Assembly (NCBI GenBank): GCA_030710605.1
Contig: CP092869.1
Span: forward strand, 10,751,425 to 10,815,424
DNA from: Cordylochernes scorpioides
Lineage: Eukaryota > Arthropoda > Arachnida > Pseudoscorpiones > Chernetidae
Direction: 5' to 3'
Length of the DNA stretch: 64,000 bases
A program made the translations under genes and the position numbers. The notes beneath the pieces were generated by a model that worked only from the letters and a program-made list of their open reading frames with translations, was not told where the DNA came from and did no database searches. Shown here piece by piece: positions 32,592 to 44,640 of this stretch; within the stretch, counting starts at the first letter, position 1, and each line of letters begins with the position of its first letter.

Positions 32592-34435
32592 CGCCGACCG
32601 TGCGGCCACGCGTCGCGCGAGCTCCGCGTATTTCGCCTCTCATTCTACTGACTGCCCTTGTTACTCAACTTCAATCATACCATCGGACTCGCCGTAAGAC
32701 AGGCTTCATCTTGAGCCACATTTAAAGTCATTTCATCAAGTTTGAAATTTTCATCGATTCAATTTTCATAGGTTTGTAAATCTACAAGTTGTAGATTTAC
32801 AGCATCACCATGGCGACAGCCGGGCCGGCTGCTGCGTCACCATCGTCATCACTCACCTCATTTGCTGGTCGAAAATCACAATTTACATCCTCATCTTCGC
32901 AACTACAAACTGAAAAATCTACATATTTAACGCAAGCAGGAGATCTACATGCAAAAATCACTGCCCAAAGACCAATCTTTTCTCAAGAAGAACTCAGAAA
33001 ATTCGATCAAGACAGAAAGGCGACGTATGAAAGGAGAAGTTCAACGACAAAATCTACGATACAATTCGTCTCGCTTCCGGACTGTACTGCGGAAGAACAC
33101 CTAGACGGAATCGCCAAAGTCATAGGCCGACCCAGCATCCACTCCATCGGTAAGATTAATGGTCAAGCCATAGTCTCTTTGGCCGGGGTTGAACAGGCAG
33201 AAATGCTGATCAACACTGGCTTTCAAGTCAAAGACAAAACAATATATCCCTACCCGCTCTTTAACATCCCGAAAAAATACATCTTATCCGGGGTAATGCT
33301 GTTCATACAAGATGAAGACATTGTGAGAACCCTACAGCCTTATGGACAGGTGTTGAGCGTCCGACCCCTCCCCTTCCCCACCGACAATCCTCTATACAAG
33401 CACCTCTCCTCTTTGAGGAGAGAGATCATCTTCAAAAAGAAGGAAGACACTGCCATGCCAGCTATCATCACCATCGACTACATGGGCAACAACTTTAAAA
33501 TATTTATTGCCGAAGATGTCATTTGCGTGGGCTGCAAACGACATGGCCATATCAGAGCCAAATGTCCTTTCGACCCCCGGATCAGGGAAACAGTAACAAG
33601 ATCCTTTGCAGATGCCCTGAGTCCGACTGCACAGCCACGAACCCCTACCCCCGAACAACCTCCAATGGAGAAGAGCATCCCCACAGAAAAAGGAAACATG
33701 ACCTCCGTGAAAGGGAGAAATCATACGTCGAACCCGGACGAAGAAACAAAACCAGTCCCCCCTGGTGGAGGAACAGCCACTCACCCGTGTTCTGAATCGA
33801 GGACCGACGCAGGAACCGAAGATTCTGACGAAGACACATCAGCCAGGTGCTCACAGTGGTCGATGGACTCCTCTCAACTCCAGAGGGAGTTGATAGACTG
33901 CGAGCACAGAGACAACCCTAAAATGGAAAGGATCATCGCGTTGGTATTCAAAAGGGCAGGTGTTTCTAGACAGACCAAGGTCTGTCAACAGCTTGAACTG
34001 CACCCCGACCTGAAGTATAGGACCTCCTGCTACCTCAAGAAATGTGAAGATTATAAGTCAAAAAACTTCAGAGACCTCAATACCGACCAAAAAAGAGCAC
34101 TCAACGACAAAATAGGAAAATTGAGGCTAATTCAAACGGAGATCGACAAGTATGATGCAGTATACGATGCAATCCTCGATGCAAAATATCCGACGAAGAA
34201 GAGACCGCTTAATGAGTCTCAGCATGACAACTCTGACCAACAAGAAGACAGGAACCTAGATAAAAAACCCAAGCCCACTCCCCTAGAAGTGAAGACAACC
34301 CCTCCGCCATATATAGAAATGGAAATAGACGGAAAGACTACAACAGCTAGATCGACTCCTTCTTGATACCCCTTCCCCTCTGACTGCTGACTGTATTTGC
34401 CTCTTTTAACTGAATAAAGACCGTTTTTTCGCGTT
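32592..34435 (+). mobile_element. Gag-only (ORF1-only) retroelement in a TA tract
   Basis: A GC-rich start (ACGCCGACCGTGCGG), one gag-like ORF and a 3' end with AATAAA at 34413-34418 and CGTTTTTTCGCG, bounded on both sides by (TA)n. There is no reverse transcriptase, LTR or poly(A) tail. It is best read as a non-autonomous LINE relative inserted in a TA microsatellite; a retrocopy of an ORF1 gene is the alternative. Confidence 0.6.
32810..34366 (+). CDS. Gag-like protein with one CCHC zinc knuckle
   Basis: 518 codons, uninterrupted, ATG in ideal context (CACCATGG). Residues 1-80 are Ser/Thr-rich. About 82-235 look like the RRM-type nucleic-acid-binding fold of LINE ORF1/gag proteins (IQFVSLPDCTAEEHLDGIAK; later IDYMGNNFKIFIAEDV). 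A CCHC knuckle follows: C239, C242, H247, C252. Residues ~255-350 are disordered and P/T/E-rich. About 360-460 is a helical, charged domain I do not recognise, then a basic tail. In LINEs such proteins coat the RNA. No pol ORF follows: only ~70 bases separate the stop from the element end. GC content and codon use differ from the AT-rich flanks. The open frame implies a recent copy. Confidence 0.75.
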   Translation: MATAGPAAASPSSSLTSFAGRKSQFTSSSSQLQTEKSTYLTQAGDLHAKITAQRPIFSQEELRKFDQDRKATYERRSSTTKSTIQFVSLPDCTAEEHLDGIAKVIGRPSIHSIGKINGQAIVSLAGVEQAEMLINTGFQVKDKTIYPYPLFNIPKKYILSGVMLFIQDEDIVRTLQPYGQVLSVRPLPFPTDNPLYKHLSSLRREIIFKKKEDTAMPAIITIDYMGNNFKIFIAEDVICVGCKRHGHIRAKCPFDPRIRETVTRSFADALSPTAQPRTPTPEQPPMEKSIPTEKGNMTSVKGRNHTSNPDEETKPVPPGGGTATHPCSESRTDAGTEDSDEDTSARCSQWSMDSSQLQRELIDCEHRDNPKMERIIALVFKRAGVSRQTKVCQQLELHPDLKYRTSCYLKKCEDYKSKNFRDLNTDQKRALNDKIGKLRLIQTEIDKYDAVYDAILDAKYPTKKRPLNESQHDNSDQQEDRNLDKKPKPTPLEVKTTPPPYIEMEIDGKTTTARSTPS

Positions 34436-34966
34436 TATATATATATATATATATATATATAAATCAATGTTTGTATGATTGTTTGTTTGTATATCCGGTA
34501 TACAAATTCGCAGTAGTTCACTAATTCAAACCAAAATTTCCAAACATAGGTAAAAAAAAAAACGGGGAAGACGATAGGCTATTTTAAAAAATTTATAAAT
34601 CAATTATTAAAACTATATATTCAAATTATTCTACTTAGCTCATGAACAGCGCCCTCTATCAAATATTAGATTAAATTATGTTGATGGAAACAAATAGATA
34701 ATGCTAATAACAAACAATTATAAAAAAAATCTTATCTAAATATATATCACTCGGGTAGATATGCACACGGGTCAATCCCGGGGCGAAGCCCGGGTCACCC
34801 GTCTAGTTATATATATTTGTGACTTATGCGTTTTCTTAATATTTGACACACCTATATCTAGATGAATTTAACCAATTCTGGAAGGATTTTATTTGAGAGA
34901 CAAATTCCATCCCGAGAAGAGTTTCTTGAAAAAATATTCTACTTGACTCTAAAGATTTCAGGTATT

Positions 34967-35058
34967 GGAGCCCTTCTACAGGAGTAAGGTTAATTATAAC
35001 ATTTTATTAATTAAAATAACTTTACTCCCTTGTAGAGAAGGGCTCCAAGGACTGAAAG
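34967..35058. repeat. Short palindrome
   Basis: GGAGCCCTTCTACAGGAGTA and its near complement TACTCCCTTGTAGAGAAGGG face each other across ~30 bases. Confidence 0.6.
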
Positions 35059-35085
35059 CTCGAGTCAATTAAATAATATATTTTT

Positions 35086-35800
35086 TTGCAAGATATACTT
35101 CCCTGGATTGAATTTCTCTCACTTCAGCCTCTTCAGTCCACTTTACAACAGGCAGAGGAGTTGTTCGAGAGCTGGAATGCCAACACCGGAGAGATTACTA
35201 CCATCATTCTTACGAGTAACGATCATGTCCTGGAAGATCTTGCTTCCTTGCAACCTGAAACGAATCCAATTTGTCCTTACTGCTTGGAAGAGACACAATG
35301 GATCACCTTCTATTTCACTACCTACATTTCTAAGGTACAGAATGCAGAAAGCTTTACTAACTGAACTGGCTTACTATATCCCGCATCGTTGGCTCACCTT
35401 CCAAACTGGTTACCAGCATGGAGATTCCTGATTTAACTGGTCCATCTCTAAAACTCGCCAAACTAGAACCTAATACAAGTACTTGTATTTGATTGCTGGG
35501 CAGTCCGGGTAGTTTGAAATCTGGTTAAGTCAATCTCAATCTCTCTCTCTCTCCAAAGGAAACAGCTTCTTCAGTCTACTTTACAACAGGAAAAGGAGTA
35601 GTTCGAGAGCTTGGATGCTAAAACCATCCTCGAATCTCTTTATAAAAGCTATTATAGGGAGGAGATAGTCTCCCCTTTTAAGAGGGAGGACGTCCTCGAG
35701 TACCTGACGTCTAAGCAGAGGTCTGAAGCTATTCCTCGACATGGCAATAATCGGGGAGATCTGTCCAGGACGTGACATCATACCAGACGACCATCAGTGG
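35086..35800 (+). pseudogene. Decayed LINE-like coding fragments
   Basis: 35086-35364 reads LESWNANTG-type sequence ending CPYCLEETQWITF. A related LQQ...EEL-like stretch recurs at 35560-35680. The pattern resembles the C-terminal part of LINE polymerases, but motifs are weak. Confidence 0.3.
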
Positions 35801-35923
35801 GATTCCTCTGAAATAAAATTATATTTAATTTTAATTTTTTTTCTCCTATTAACCCTTTATAATCTTATATGGACATTGTAATAAATCAGTTTCAATCTCT
35901 CTCTCTCTCTTTCAACAACAACA

Positions 35924-36062
35924 CAACACAACAAAAGCTTTATTAAGACCTTTTAGTCTTATACAAATTCTCCAAGCAGAAATATAGGATACATGCAGGA
36001 AAAACAGTGATAGAACTTAATTATATCATGATATTTATATACAGGGAAATTTATATAAAGAC
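35924..36062 (-). repeat. LINE 3' end, minus orientation
   Basis: AACAACACAACACAACAAAAGCTTTATTAAGACC is the complement of AATAAAGC-(TTG)n. The same sequence is at 37838-38060. Confidence 0.6.
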
Positions 36063-37382
36063 AATCAAGTTAATAGATTAATATGGGCAAATTGGAGGCA
36101 AAGGAAGTTACTATACATGGATTTACCAGGGATTCTCGTGTGGAGTTATTTGGTAGCAGCTCTGAGACTTTTCATAGCTATGTAGAACTTTTCCTAATCA
36201 TCATCCCCGCCCTTGACATTGCCGGTTGGACTTCACTTGTAAGCATTTCGACCTGTGAGTCAATTGTGGAGTGTCTCTCTCTTTCAAATGATATTATATA
36301 AAGGAGATTATATATATATATATAAATTATTTTTGGAAATTCTGGAAGTGGAGTTACTGTTATAGTGTTTCGACACGCCATAATATGGAAATTAGCTATA
36401 TAACGGTCTAAATTTCAAATTTGGTTCCAGTAAATGGTTATTACAAAATACTAATTAAATTCTACTGTCATTACAAATATTACTATTTTACGATTAGATA
36501 AAATTGGGTTTGTTTGTATGACTATTCGGAACATATGCAAATTATTCCAAAAGCAAGCTAATTTGCATATTTTGGGGTTCGAAACTATGTTGATAATATA
36601 TTAATAAATTCTTACCAGAACGACTACAGTAGAATATACTCAATGAGAGGACACTACTGCTAGAGGACAACTCTTTACAAAAGACAGCTTTCATCACCAA
36701 AATTACAACAACAAAAAGTATTTATTAAGGACAACCCGTCTCATAGAGGATTCTCCTTAGATATGTAAACAGAGAAGTAAACAGTTATCTACAGAAAGTG
36801 AAGATTAAGATCGACCTTTCTTCAAGTTGGATCCATCATCTATGTTTTGCCTATTGACTGCTGTTTTCCAGAATATCCAAAAATACAATGCATTGTTCCT
36901 GTTTTTACTACTTTTGCCAATAAAGCATATGGAAATTTTTTTTTCATAGCCAATCTTTTGACGGAGAATTTCTCTCATCCTCCAGAGCCGGACAATAAAA
37001 CGTATAGTGTAGAAAGTCCTTGATAACATCACCAAAATTACCATTTTATCATTTAGCTGATCTCTGGAAAGAGAAATCCTCTTTCTAATGGACACTTTGG
37101 TTCTGCAATTAGGTGTTGTCCATTAGAGAGAGGTGTTCTATTGTACTACTATTTAGAATAATAATAGCGTGAGAGAGAGAGAGATTATGATAACTTATAT
37201 TTGTTTGAAACAATATTTGGACGAATATTCACTTAGGCTGAGCTTGGGGCGAAGCCGAGACATTGTCAAAAGTGATGAAGGAATTTCTAGTTCGTTATAC
37301 CATACTATGAATATATATATATATTGTAGCGCGAAGTAATTTATTTTTCATTAACAGATTATCAATTTTTATCTTTATATCG
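36063..37382. other. Intergenic with LINE-end and foldback fragments
   Basis: 36704-36775 is another (TTG)n LINE end on the minus strand. 37245-37265 (GGGGCGAAGCCGAGAC) is a decayed Helitron-like hairpin. No gene seen. Confidence 0.4.
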
Positions 37383-37610
37383 TGTTTGTACTCCCTGTTA
37401 GGAGCAGCTGCACATGGCGTCTGTTCCTCATGTCAGAGGTGGCCATTTCTTTTGGAGCTAAGTCGACCTGCCACTGAGTAGTACTCCCAGTCTTAATGAC
37501 AAAGGCAGACGCATTCTACTTCACCCAATCATGATGGTTGTCAACAGACACCATCAAGTGTCACAACTTGATACCCTAATATGATTGAATGGAGATACGA
37601 AAGAAGAAGA
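37383..37610 (+). repeat. Family A repeat, copy 6 (5'-truncated)
   Basis: Starts at the GTTTGTACTCC position of the family and ends in GAAAGAAGAAGA. 5' truncation is typical of reverse-transcribed repeats. Confidence 0.75.
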
Positions 37611-37837
37611 TGTTTATATCGCGTAACATAGAAAATTAGGAAAGACAAACTTCAGAATTACACAGCAATTTATTTAATGTAAAACCAAATTAAAATTAAT
37701 AAAATAGCAGAGAGGCAATGAGAATATTTTACAATATATCAAAATACAAATATCGAAAATATTTTTTATAGAATAATAAATAATCTGATACAATATTCTG
37801 CTACTCTCTGTGTAAACTTGTTTCATTGCTTCTCAAC

Positions 37838-38060
37838 AACAACAAAAGTTTTATTAAGACCTTTTAGTCTTATACACATTCTCAAAGCAGTAATATAGGA
37901 TACATGCAGGAAAAAAACAGTAATAGAACTTAATGATAACATGATATTTATATGTAGGGAAAATTATATAAAGACAATCAAGCTAATAGATCAATCTGGG
38001 CACATTGGGGCAAATATAGTTACTATACATGGATTTACCACTGATTCTTCTCTCATTGGT
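37838..38060 (-). repeat. LINE 3' end, minus orientation
   Basis: Close copy of 35924-36062 with the CAACAACAAAAG tail complement. Confidence 0.6.
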
Positions 38061-38952
38061 TCTCTTGTATTTCATAAATGTTAATCCACCAAGAACACCA
38101 ATGATTGCAGAAATCATCTATAACCTCTGCATTCTTCACCAAATGTGCAACTTTGCTGGGTCCACAGCGGTATTTCAGGAAATAGACTGGTGGATCAGGC
38201 GGTAAAAGGCACAGCACATTCTAACTTGTCACTTTTGGGCTCAAAATTCATACACTATGGTTAGTAGCTCGTAAAAGCATATTCTCTCTAACTTGCCACT
38301 ATCTTTTACTTCCCTCCCAAATAGCGTCGCGTGCGGTAAAAAAGAAAAGATAGCCCATAAAATGTGGACAGACATCCAAGATGACTCCACCAGAAATCTA
38401 CGAAGATCTGCTGATACCCCGAAACTACTGCTCCCAATGCTTCAAAACATCATACAAGGATTTACCTCAATAACAATTCTGACTTGCCATGGTTACTTTC
38501 AGGCAAACTTTGCAAAAGTATTGATAGAAGATCCAACTGGCTTCCATTGCTAAGATGAAGACCAAACCGTGAACCTCTTTACCTACCAAACCTTCCAATA
38601 CCAAATATTCCTGACGGCCACCCTCCTAGGGATCACCAACCTAAGTACAGTATCCCTAGAAAATCTCCCAAGAAAGAAATCTGCCCACCTCAGTAATTGG
38701 ACTTCCACTGACATTGTAAATAAAACCAAGAAGGTGTCAGCCCGGGTAGTTGGTGATTTCTGTACGTGGCTTCAGGAACCTGAGTTTTCTAAATAAATAA
38801 TAAATTTTAATTTGTTCTTGACTCAAATATATTGCAGTGTCATCCTGAAGTTGCCTTTCCCAATTTTCTATGTTATAACATAATAGTTAGATAACATACT
38901 ATATTTATAATTCAACAATAAAGCACAATAATCAATTGAACAACTATTATAT
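38061..38952 (+). other. Unidentified stretch with two open frames
   Basis: 38293-38553 and 38569-38796 are open (e.g. VSARVVGDFCTWLQEPEFSK) and less AT-rich than the surroundings. No domain is recognised and no repeat copy was noticed. They may be exon remnants or an old element. 38810-38885 is an LTR end of the type at 26850. Confidence 0.25.
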
Positions 38953-39194
38953 TGTAGCGTAGAAATCAAGTGTTTGTATATCTGTATAAATATTTATTGA
39001 TGACTTCACCACGACCAGTCGACAAATACAAACAAATCAACTAAACTATCCACAGCTAGAGAATATTGAAGAAGCAAGCAAAGAAATATTTTAAAGATAA
39101 TTTTACAAATACAGAGTAATATATATTTTTATAATCTGTTGAATATTTTCATTGAATAATATTAAATTAAATAATAATTATTTCTTCGCCACAA
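38953..39194. mobile_element. Putative solo LTR (242 bp), ATAT duplication
   Basis: TGTAGCGTAGAAATC ... TTCTTCGCCACA, flanked by ATAT at 38949-38952 and 39195-39198. Sister of 16694-16975. Confidence 0.7.
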
Positions 39195-40306
39195 TATTAG
39201 CCTTCAACAAAACAAGCCATCAAGAGTAGTATTCCTTGTTGATAATGAAGCTCACCTAAGACTTAAGTACCTAAGTATGCCATGACAATCATGAGGAGTA
39301 GTAAACCACTGTTTTTACTGTAAGTATACCTAATATCCACACATGTAGAGAGCAGTTCGACAATTGCACTTACAAGTTTGCCAGATCCCCGTTTAGTCAC
39401 TTCACCCACTGGTGTGGATGCATTTCTGCAAGAATAAGAAGCCACGGAAGCAATTTTTTTTCCAGAAAAAAAGTGCCCAATGCGAAATTTGATTCAAGGG
39501 CTGTAGAAAAATATCGACGGTTTATAAACTCCTACACCAACCCTCACTGATCAATATAAAACGGCAAAATGACACCTGGAACCCGGGATATGATTCCATT
39601 TATCTTTTAGCAAAGGTATTAGACACAATATCTGAAAAATGAAAGGTAAATAAAGCCCATGTATGTAAAAGTGTTGCATCATGGCTAATGCACCTATTTT
39701 ATTTTGATTTGTAATATTTTTCATATACAGTAAAACCTCTCTGTAAAAGACACCTAGTTGCAGATCAAAAATGTCCTTTATGAAGAGGTGTCCTCTTACT
39801 GGAGAGTTGTTAAATAGTAAAAGTGGTAATTTTGACAATGAAAACTGTCTTTTGTAGAGAGGTGTCCTCTAGCCGGAGGATATTTTCATGGAGGTCCTAT
39901 TGTATTTTTAATTCAAATTGAAATTTATGTTTATTTATTTTAATAAACAGAATATGTATTATAAATAGATATTGTGTATCATAACCTCACCATTTGTATT
40001 TTAATACACTGTGTGTACCTACATATCTCTATAATTTAACGTGAGAAATATCATTCTGTAGGCTACTTAAAATAGAGTTATCTCCTTATTTACATATGGA
40101 GTAGAGCTTGGATAATTCGAACGTCTTCAATTTGAATATTCATCTTGGTCCCTATAATTTCCTATAAATAGAATTTTCATTTTAATTCGGATATTAATTT
40201 GGATAATTCTTTTTTTTTTGTCCCTTGGGCTTTGAAATACCCAAGTTTGACTGTATAAACTTGTAGGATGGTTGAAACACGCTCTGGAAATATACAAGAT
40301 ATATTT
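39195..40306. other. Intergenic
   Basis: 39305-39440 is the minus-strand copy of the 17.8 kb module. 39728-39905 is a foldback remnant. No gene seen. Confidence 0.4.
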
Positions 40307-40610
40307 AACTCCGCCTTTGCCAGTCCCAAGCCCTAATGAAAAAGGAGGAGAGAGAGCAGTAACAAGCTCATTAAAAAACCTGGGCTCAGCTGATAGTACC
40401 CTGTAAGGGCTCCTAATCCAGGTATACAGAATGAGCAGCGTTTGTACTCCATGTTAGGAGCGGCTGTGCATATGGTGTCTGTTCCTCATGTCAGAGGCGG
40501 CCATTTCTTTTGGAGCTAAGTCGGCCTGCCACAGAGTAGTGCTCCCAGTATTAATGACAAAGACAGACGCATTCTACTTCACCCAGTGTGGGGATAAGAA
40601 AGAAGAAGAC
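40307..40610 (+). repeat. Family A repeat, copy 7
   Basis: AACTCCGCCTTTGCCAGTCCC to AAGAAAGAAGAAGAC; sense strand plus. Confidence 0.75.
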
Positions 40611-40949
40611 AATATATGTCTGAGAAGAGAATCAAGGCTGAAGAGTCTTCCAAACCGCAACCTGGTGTAACAATATATAATATAAAAGCTCATGGAATCT
40701 ATTCGAATATTATCTATATGGATATCCTAGAAACCACTTACGTAATGTCTGCTATCTGCTAATATAACCCGGGTAAACGACTCCAGGAAACCTGCTTAAT
40801 TCTATAGCTTTCTTAATAGACGTTAATAGACCGAACATCTGAGGAAATTGCTAGGTAAATAGTTCTCCCTGTGTAATGGATAGAATTATTATCGAGAAAG
40901 ATGATTAGATACAAATATTCTCATATTATAAATGAAAGCATATAAGCAC

Positions 40950-41950
40950 GAATATTTCTTTTAAATATAAAATAAACATCTACTGTCCTTACTGCAATGA
41001 CAAATAGACTAGGAGGGCCTGGCTCATTAGACGAAACCGTTGGAAGGTGCTTGCCTTAAATAAATTGCTGTGTCATCCTGAAGTTTGTCTTTCCTAATTT
41101 CCCTCGTCAAAATATAATCTTATATGGACGTTGAAATAAAGTAGTTTCAATCTCAATCTCTCTCGTGTTTAAAGAAAAAAAATCAAAAAATATTTTATCC
41201 AATCTGAAGCCAAGTGTGGAATAATGGAGATCCACTTCGGGACGTCGGCCAGACGGATTGGGTGACTGTAAACAAACATACCCACCAGCTGCGCCAGCCG
41301 GCAATAAAGGGAGAGAGCATGCCTGGTCTTCTGACCAGTTGGGTGTTTTCTTCTGTCCTCTTAACATGTTTTAAAAAAAGTTAGTTTGAAGGAGACTTTT
41401 ACCCTCTCCTTTCTGCTATTTAGTGATCTGATTTAAATCCTTGCAACAGCCCACAAAAGAATCATCACTGCGATTTCTTCTACCGAATTTCGCATCAGTG
41501 TTTTGTGAAACGATTACCAGACATTCCTTCACACCAAGTATAGCTATCAAGTTCAAATTACTGTTATCTACTTTTAGGTTTAAAATATAAGCAAAATTAG
41601 TAGTTTGTTCAGATATAACTAGATTTTTTTAATCGTTATGCATATGCAACAGGATGAATCTCTAGTGAAACATATGTGAATACATTTTTTTTTCATATCA
41701 ATTTATCTATCTAAATCTCAAATTACCTAAAATCAAACACAGTTTCAAAGCTTAATACAATAGAACTTGGATAATTCAAACATCTTAATTCGAAAACGTC
41801 TTTAATTCATTTATTTATCTTGGTCCCTAGACTTTTAAGCCTTTTATTCAAAACGTTTATAATTCGAATTTTTGGATATTTTGTCTTTTTTTCGGTTCCT
41901 TGGGCTTTGAATTATTCAAGTTCTACTGTACTTTATTCACAAATCTATCT
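40950..41950. other. Intergenic with MITE E and LTR-end fragments
   Basis: 40950-41045 is a family E/F fragment and 41047-41110 an LTR end. The minus-strand open frame 41107-41367 has no domain. The remainder is AT-rich. Confidence 0.4.
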
Positions 41951-41989
41951 AATTGATCCAATATAAAAAAAGTTTTTTTTTTTTTTATA

Positions 41990-42376
41990 ATGGCGTTTCC
42001 GTTCTGACGTTTGAGGCCAAAAACTTAATATGTACACTGTGTGACATGGAAATTACTGAAGAACTCCCCCATTACCTGCTTAATTGTACAGCCCTTGATG
42101 CAGAGAGGAAGGCCCTATATCAACAAATTAAATGTGCCAACATTTCACCCTACGTATTGCTTTCAAAAATATCAGCAAACAAATCTAAGGCAATAGCTTA
42201 CTATACATTTTTTAGATCATCATTATGTAAGGACCAGTCAACAAGTGAATGACTTTGAGATGAAGAGTAAAGCCAGTTCAATTTCTATCTTACTACCTAT
42301 GTAAATAACACGAGATAAGTATTACCTTACCCAATTGGGAGAATCTGTATGGGGCAAGTCCCTAATAAATACTTTT
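41990..42376 (+). pseudogene. LINE ORF2 C-terminus and 3' end
   Basis: Reads LICTLCDMEITEELPHYLLNC (knuckle C-x2-C...H-x4-C) and ~60 further residues, then a 3' UTR ending CCTAATAAATAC. It preserves the empty site for the solo LTR in the 5.6-6.2 kb copy. Confidence 0.65.
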
Positions 42377-43059
42377 GTGTGTGTTTTTTTGGCGTTTCCA
42401 AATATTAGTGATATACCTTTCTAACAATTTTTTTAAAAAGTTAAACCTTTTTTTTACTGTTTTTATTCATATGTATTGAATACAATATTTGCAGACCCCA
42501 AATAACTAAAACTGAAAAGACAATAATTATAAATGATTGTTCCACAATATTTAGAAACTTTCTAAATCAATAAACAACTGTAACATTTGACATGATTAGA
42601 TTGAAAAATGAAATAACGAACTCACAGAAAGTTTACTAAATCCCTCACTATATCTCTAACTCAATTCTGTAATGGAATAAACTTTAATCCAAAAGAGATC
42701 TTATAAGACAGAAACAATGGAAACTAAGCCTAACTGAACAATGGCGTCGAAGAAATGTAATATTCGTCTGGTCGTTGTTTATTTCTCGTCTTTTGACTAC
42801 TGCCCAGATGATATTCTGTGATTAGATTATTCGCGTGATTTATTTTTGGTGCCTTTTGACCGAAATATTGGTTCTTTTTTTTTTTCTTATAGATATTTTT
42901 TAAACTATAAAAACATTTTAAATACATATTGCTGTATCATGATTTATGCATCATTTTTTTTTTTTTTTTTTTTTTTGTTAATAAAATTTTAATATTGTTT
43001 CAAAAATATATATTATTTTACATATAAAAAAATACGAATTTACCTTTCATTATATATAT
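42377..43059. other. Intergenic, AT-rich
   Basis: Includes a long T run at about 42955-42977. No gene seen. Confidence 0.45.
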
Positions 43060-43797
43060 TGTAACGTAGAAAATTAGGAAAGACAAACTTCAGGATAACA
43101 CAACAATTTATTTAATGCAAGCAATAAACAACATTTATAAGATATCAGATAAGCAATGAAGAAAGTTTCAAGAGTAGCAAAATATAAATAATAAAAATAT
43201 TAAGAATTAATAATCTGTACATAAATATGATAAATACTAAGTAGTTGTTGTAACATAAAGGTAACCCAGGCCCCAGGAGCGTATCCTTAGATCGCCAACT
43301 ACCCTGGCTGTCCTTCTCTTCTTCTTCTTTCTCATCTCCACACTGGGTGAAGCAGAATACGTCCGCCTTTGTCATTAAGACTGGGAGCACTACTCAGTGG
43401 CAGGCCGACTTAGCTCCCAAAGAAATGGCCGCCTTTAACACGAGGAACAGACGCCATGTGCAGCGGCTTCTAACATGGAGTACAGACTCATCCTGTATCC
43501 CTGGATTAGGAGCCCTTACAGGGTACTATCGGGCCAGCTAAGCCCAGGTTTTTTTACCGAGCATGTTACTGCTACCCCTCCTCCTTTTTCATCCGGGCTT
43601 GGGACCGGCAAAGGCGGAGTTTAGGAGCCTGTTTTGGTAGCCTTAGTAAACCAGTTCACCAGGTGTTTCCAGACTGCTTTGTTTCTAGGTAAATTCAATA
43701 GAGAAGTGTCATTGAATGAGGGCATTCCAATAAATGTAGCCATTTGGAATTGCTGTAGTGCAAATGCTGGGAAGCTGATGATAAATACTTTGCTACA
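43060..43797 (-). mobile_element. LTR with a nested family A copy
   Basis: Minus-strand ends TGTAGCAAAGTATTTATCA and TTTTCTACGTTACA. The same LTR ends occur near 25127 and 26850. Family A copy 8 (43312-43621) is inserted within it. Confidence 0.55.
43312..43621 (-). repeat. Family A repeat, copy 8
   Basis: Missing the CAATCATATTAG segment, like copy 5. Confidence 0.7.
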
Positions 43798-44226
43798 ATA
43801 AATTTAGGTATTGAATTTTGACACAGAGTATGTATTATATTATTATACACAACACACTACTTCAAAAGTTGACATAAGCACTGACTTGACGATCTATGGA
43901 TACGCTTCAAGAGCCTGGGTTACCTATATGTTTAAGGTCAAACCAATTTTTGACATGAGCTACAGACGAAAAGACATGGGATTACCACATCCACGAAGAA
44001 GACAACAAATAAATAAACATATCAAGTATTGATGAAAAGTATTTTCTTCAATATTCAATTCTTTATTTTGTTTTGATGATGGAAACCTTAGTGCACACAA
44101 CACAGGAAAGGGGGAATTTAAGAGTGATGACTCCTCAAACTTATACCTGGTATAACAATGTACTATACACCTGTATATTTTGAAGATAAGGCTATCGAAA
44201 TATTATTATTATTATCATTATTATAT

Positions 44227-44600
44227 TGGGCCACAGCACTGACCAGGAGTCAAAATAGCAAAAGTAAATATCCTTGTTTTCTTTTACTATTATTATTTAT
44301 TTATTTTTTTGAAGTTGTAAATAAAAATTTGTAAATACACTGACCATTCGCAGTACACTTTTCAGAAAAAAACTTGTAACCTTTTTGAAAAATAAATTTA
44401 TTATAATTATTATATACGAGGAGCTACCAGGAGAGGCCACTGCTGGAGAGCTACAGGACATCAGGGGACCATATCTGTGAGGGCCACAGCACTGACCAGG
44501 AGTCAAGATAGCAAATGTAAATATCTTTGTTTACTTTTACTGTAACTATTGCGATATTGTAAATAAGAATATGTAAATAAACTGACCATTCGTGGTACAT
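44227..44600. repeat. ~255 bp direct duplication
   Basis: GGCCACAGCACTGACCAGGA...AATACACTGACCATTCG occurs at 44229-44355 and 44480-44600. The intervening GAGGAGCTACCAGGAGAGGC is single copy. Confidence 0.6.
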
Positions 44601-44640
44601 TTTTTAAAGAAAAAAATTGAAACATTTTTTTTTTAATAGA

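Larger units (their letters stand above)
32561..34806 (+). mobile_element. Helitron-like element interrupted by a gag-only element
   Basis: 5' TC after A at 32561 (TCTTATATATA), 3' CTAG before T at 34806, with the GGGGCGAAGCCCGGG hairpin. Its TA tract is split by the 1.84 kb insert at 32592-34435. Without the insert it would match 25661-26021. Confidence 0.7.

Noticed and set aside
40307-40345. Possible self-cleaving ribozyme around the GCCGGTCCCAAGCCCGG-type motif of family A
   Set aside because: A short CCGG hairpin is visible, but no complete hammerhead or HDV-like core could be assembled from the sequence.
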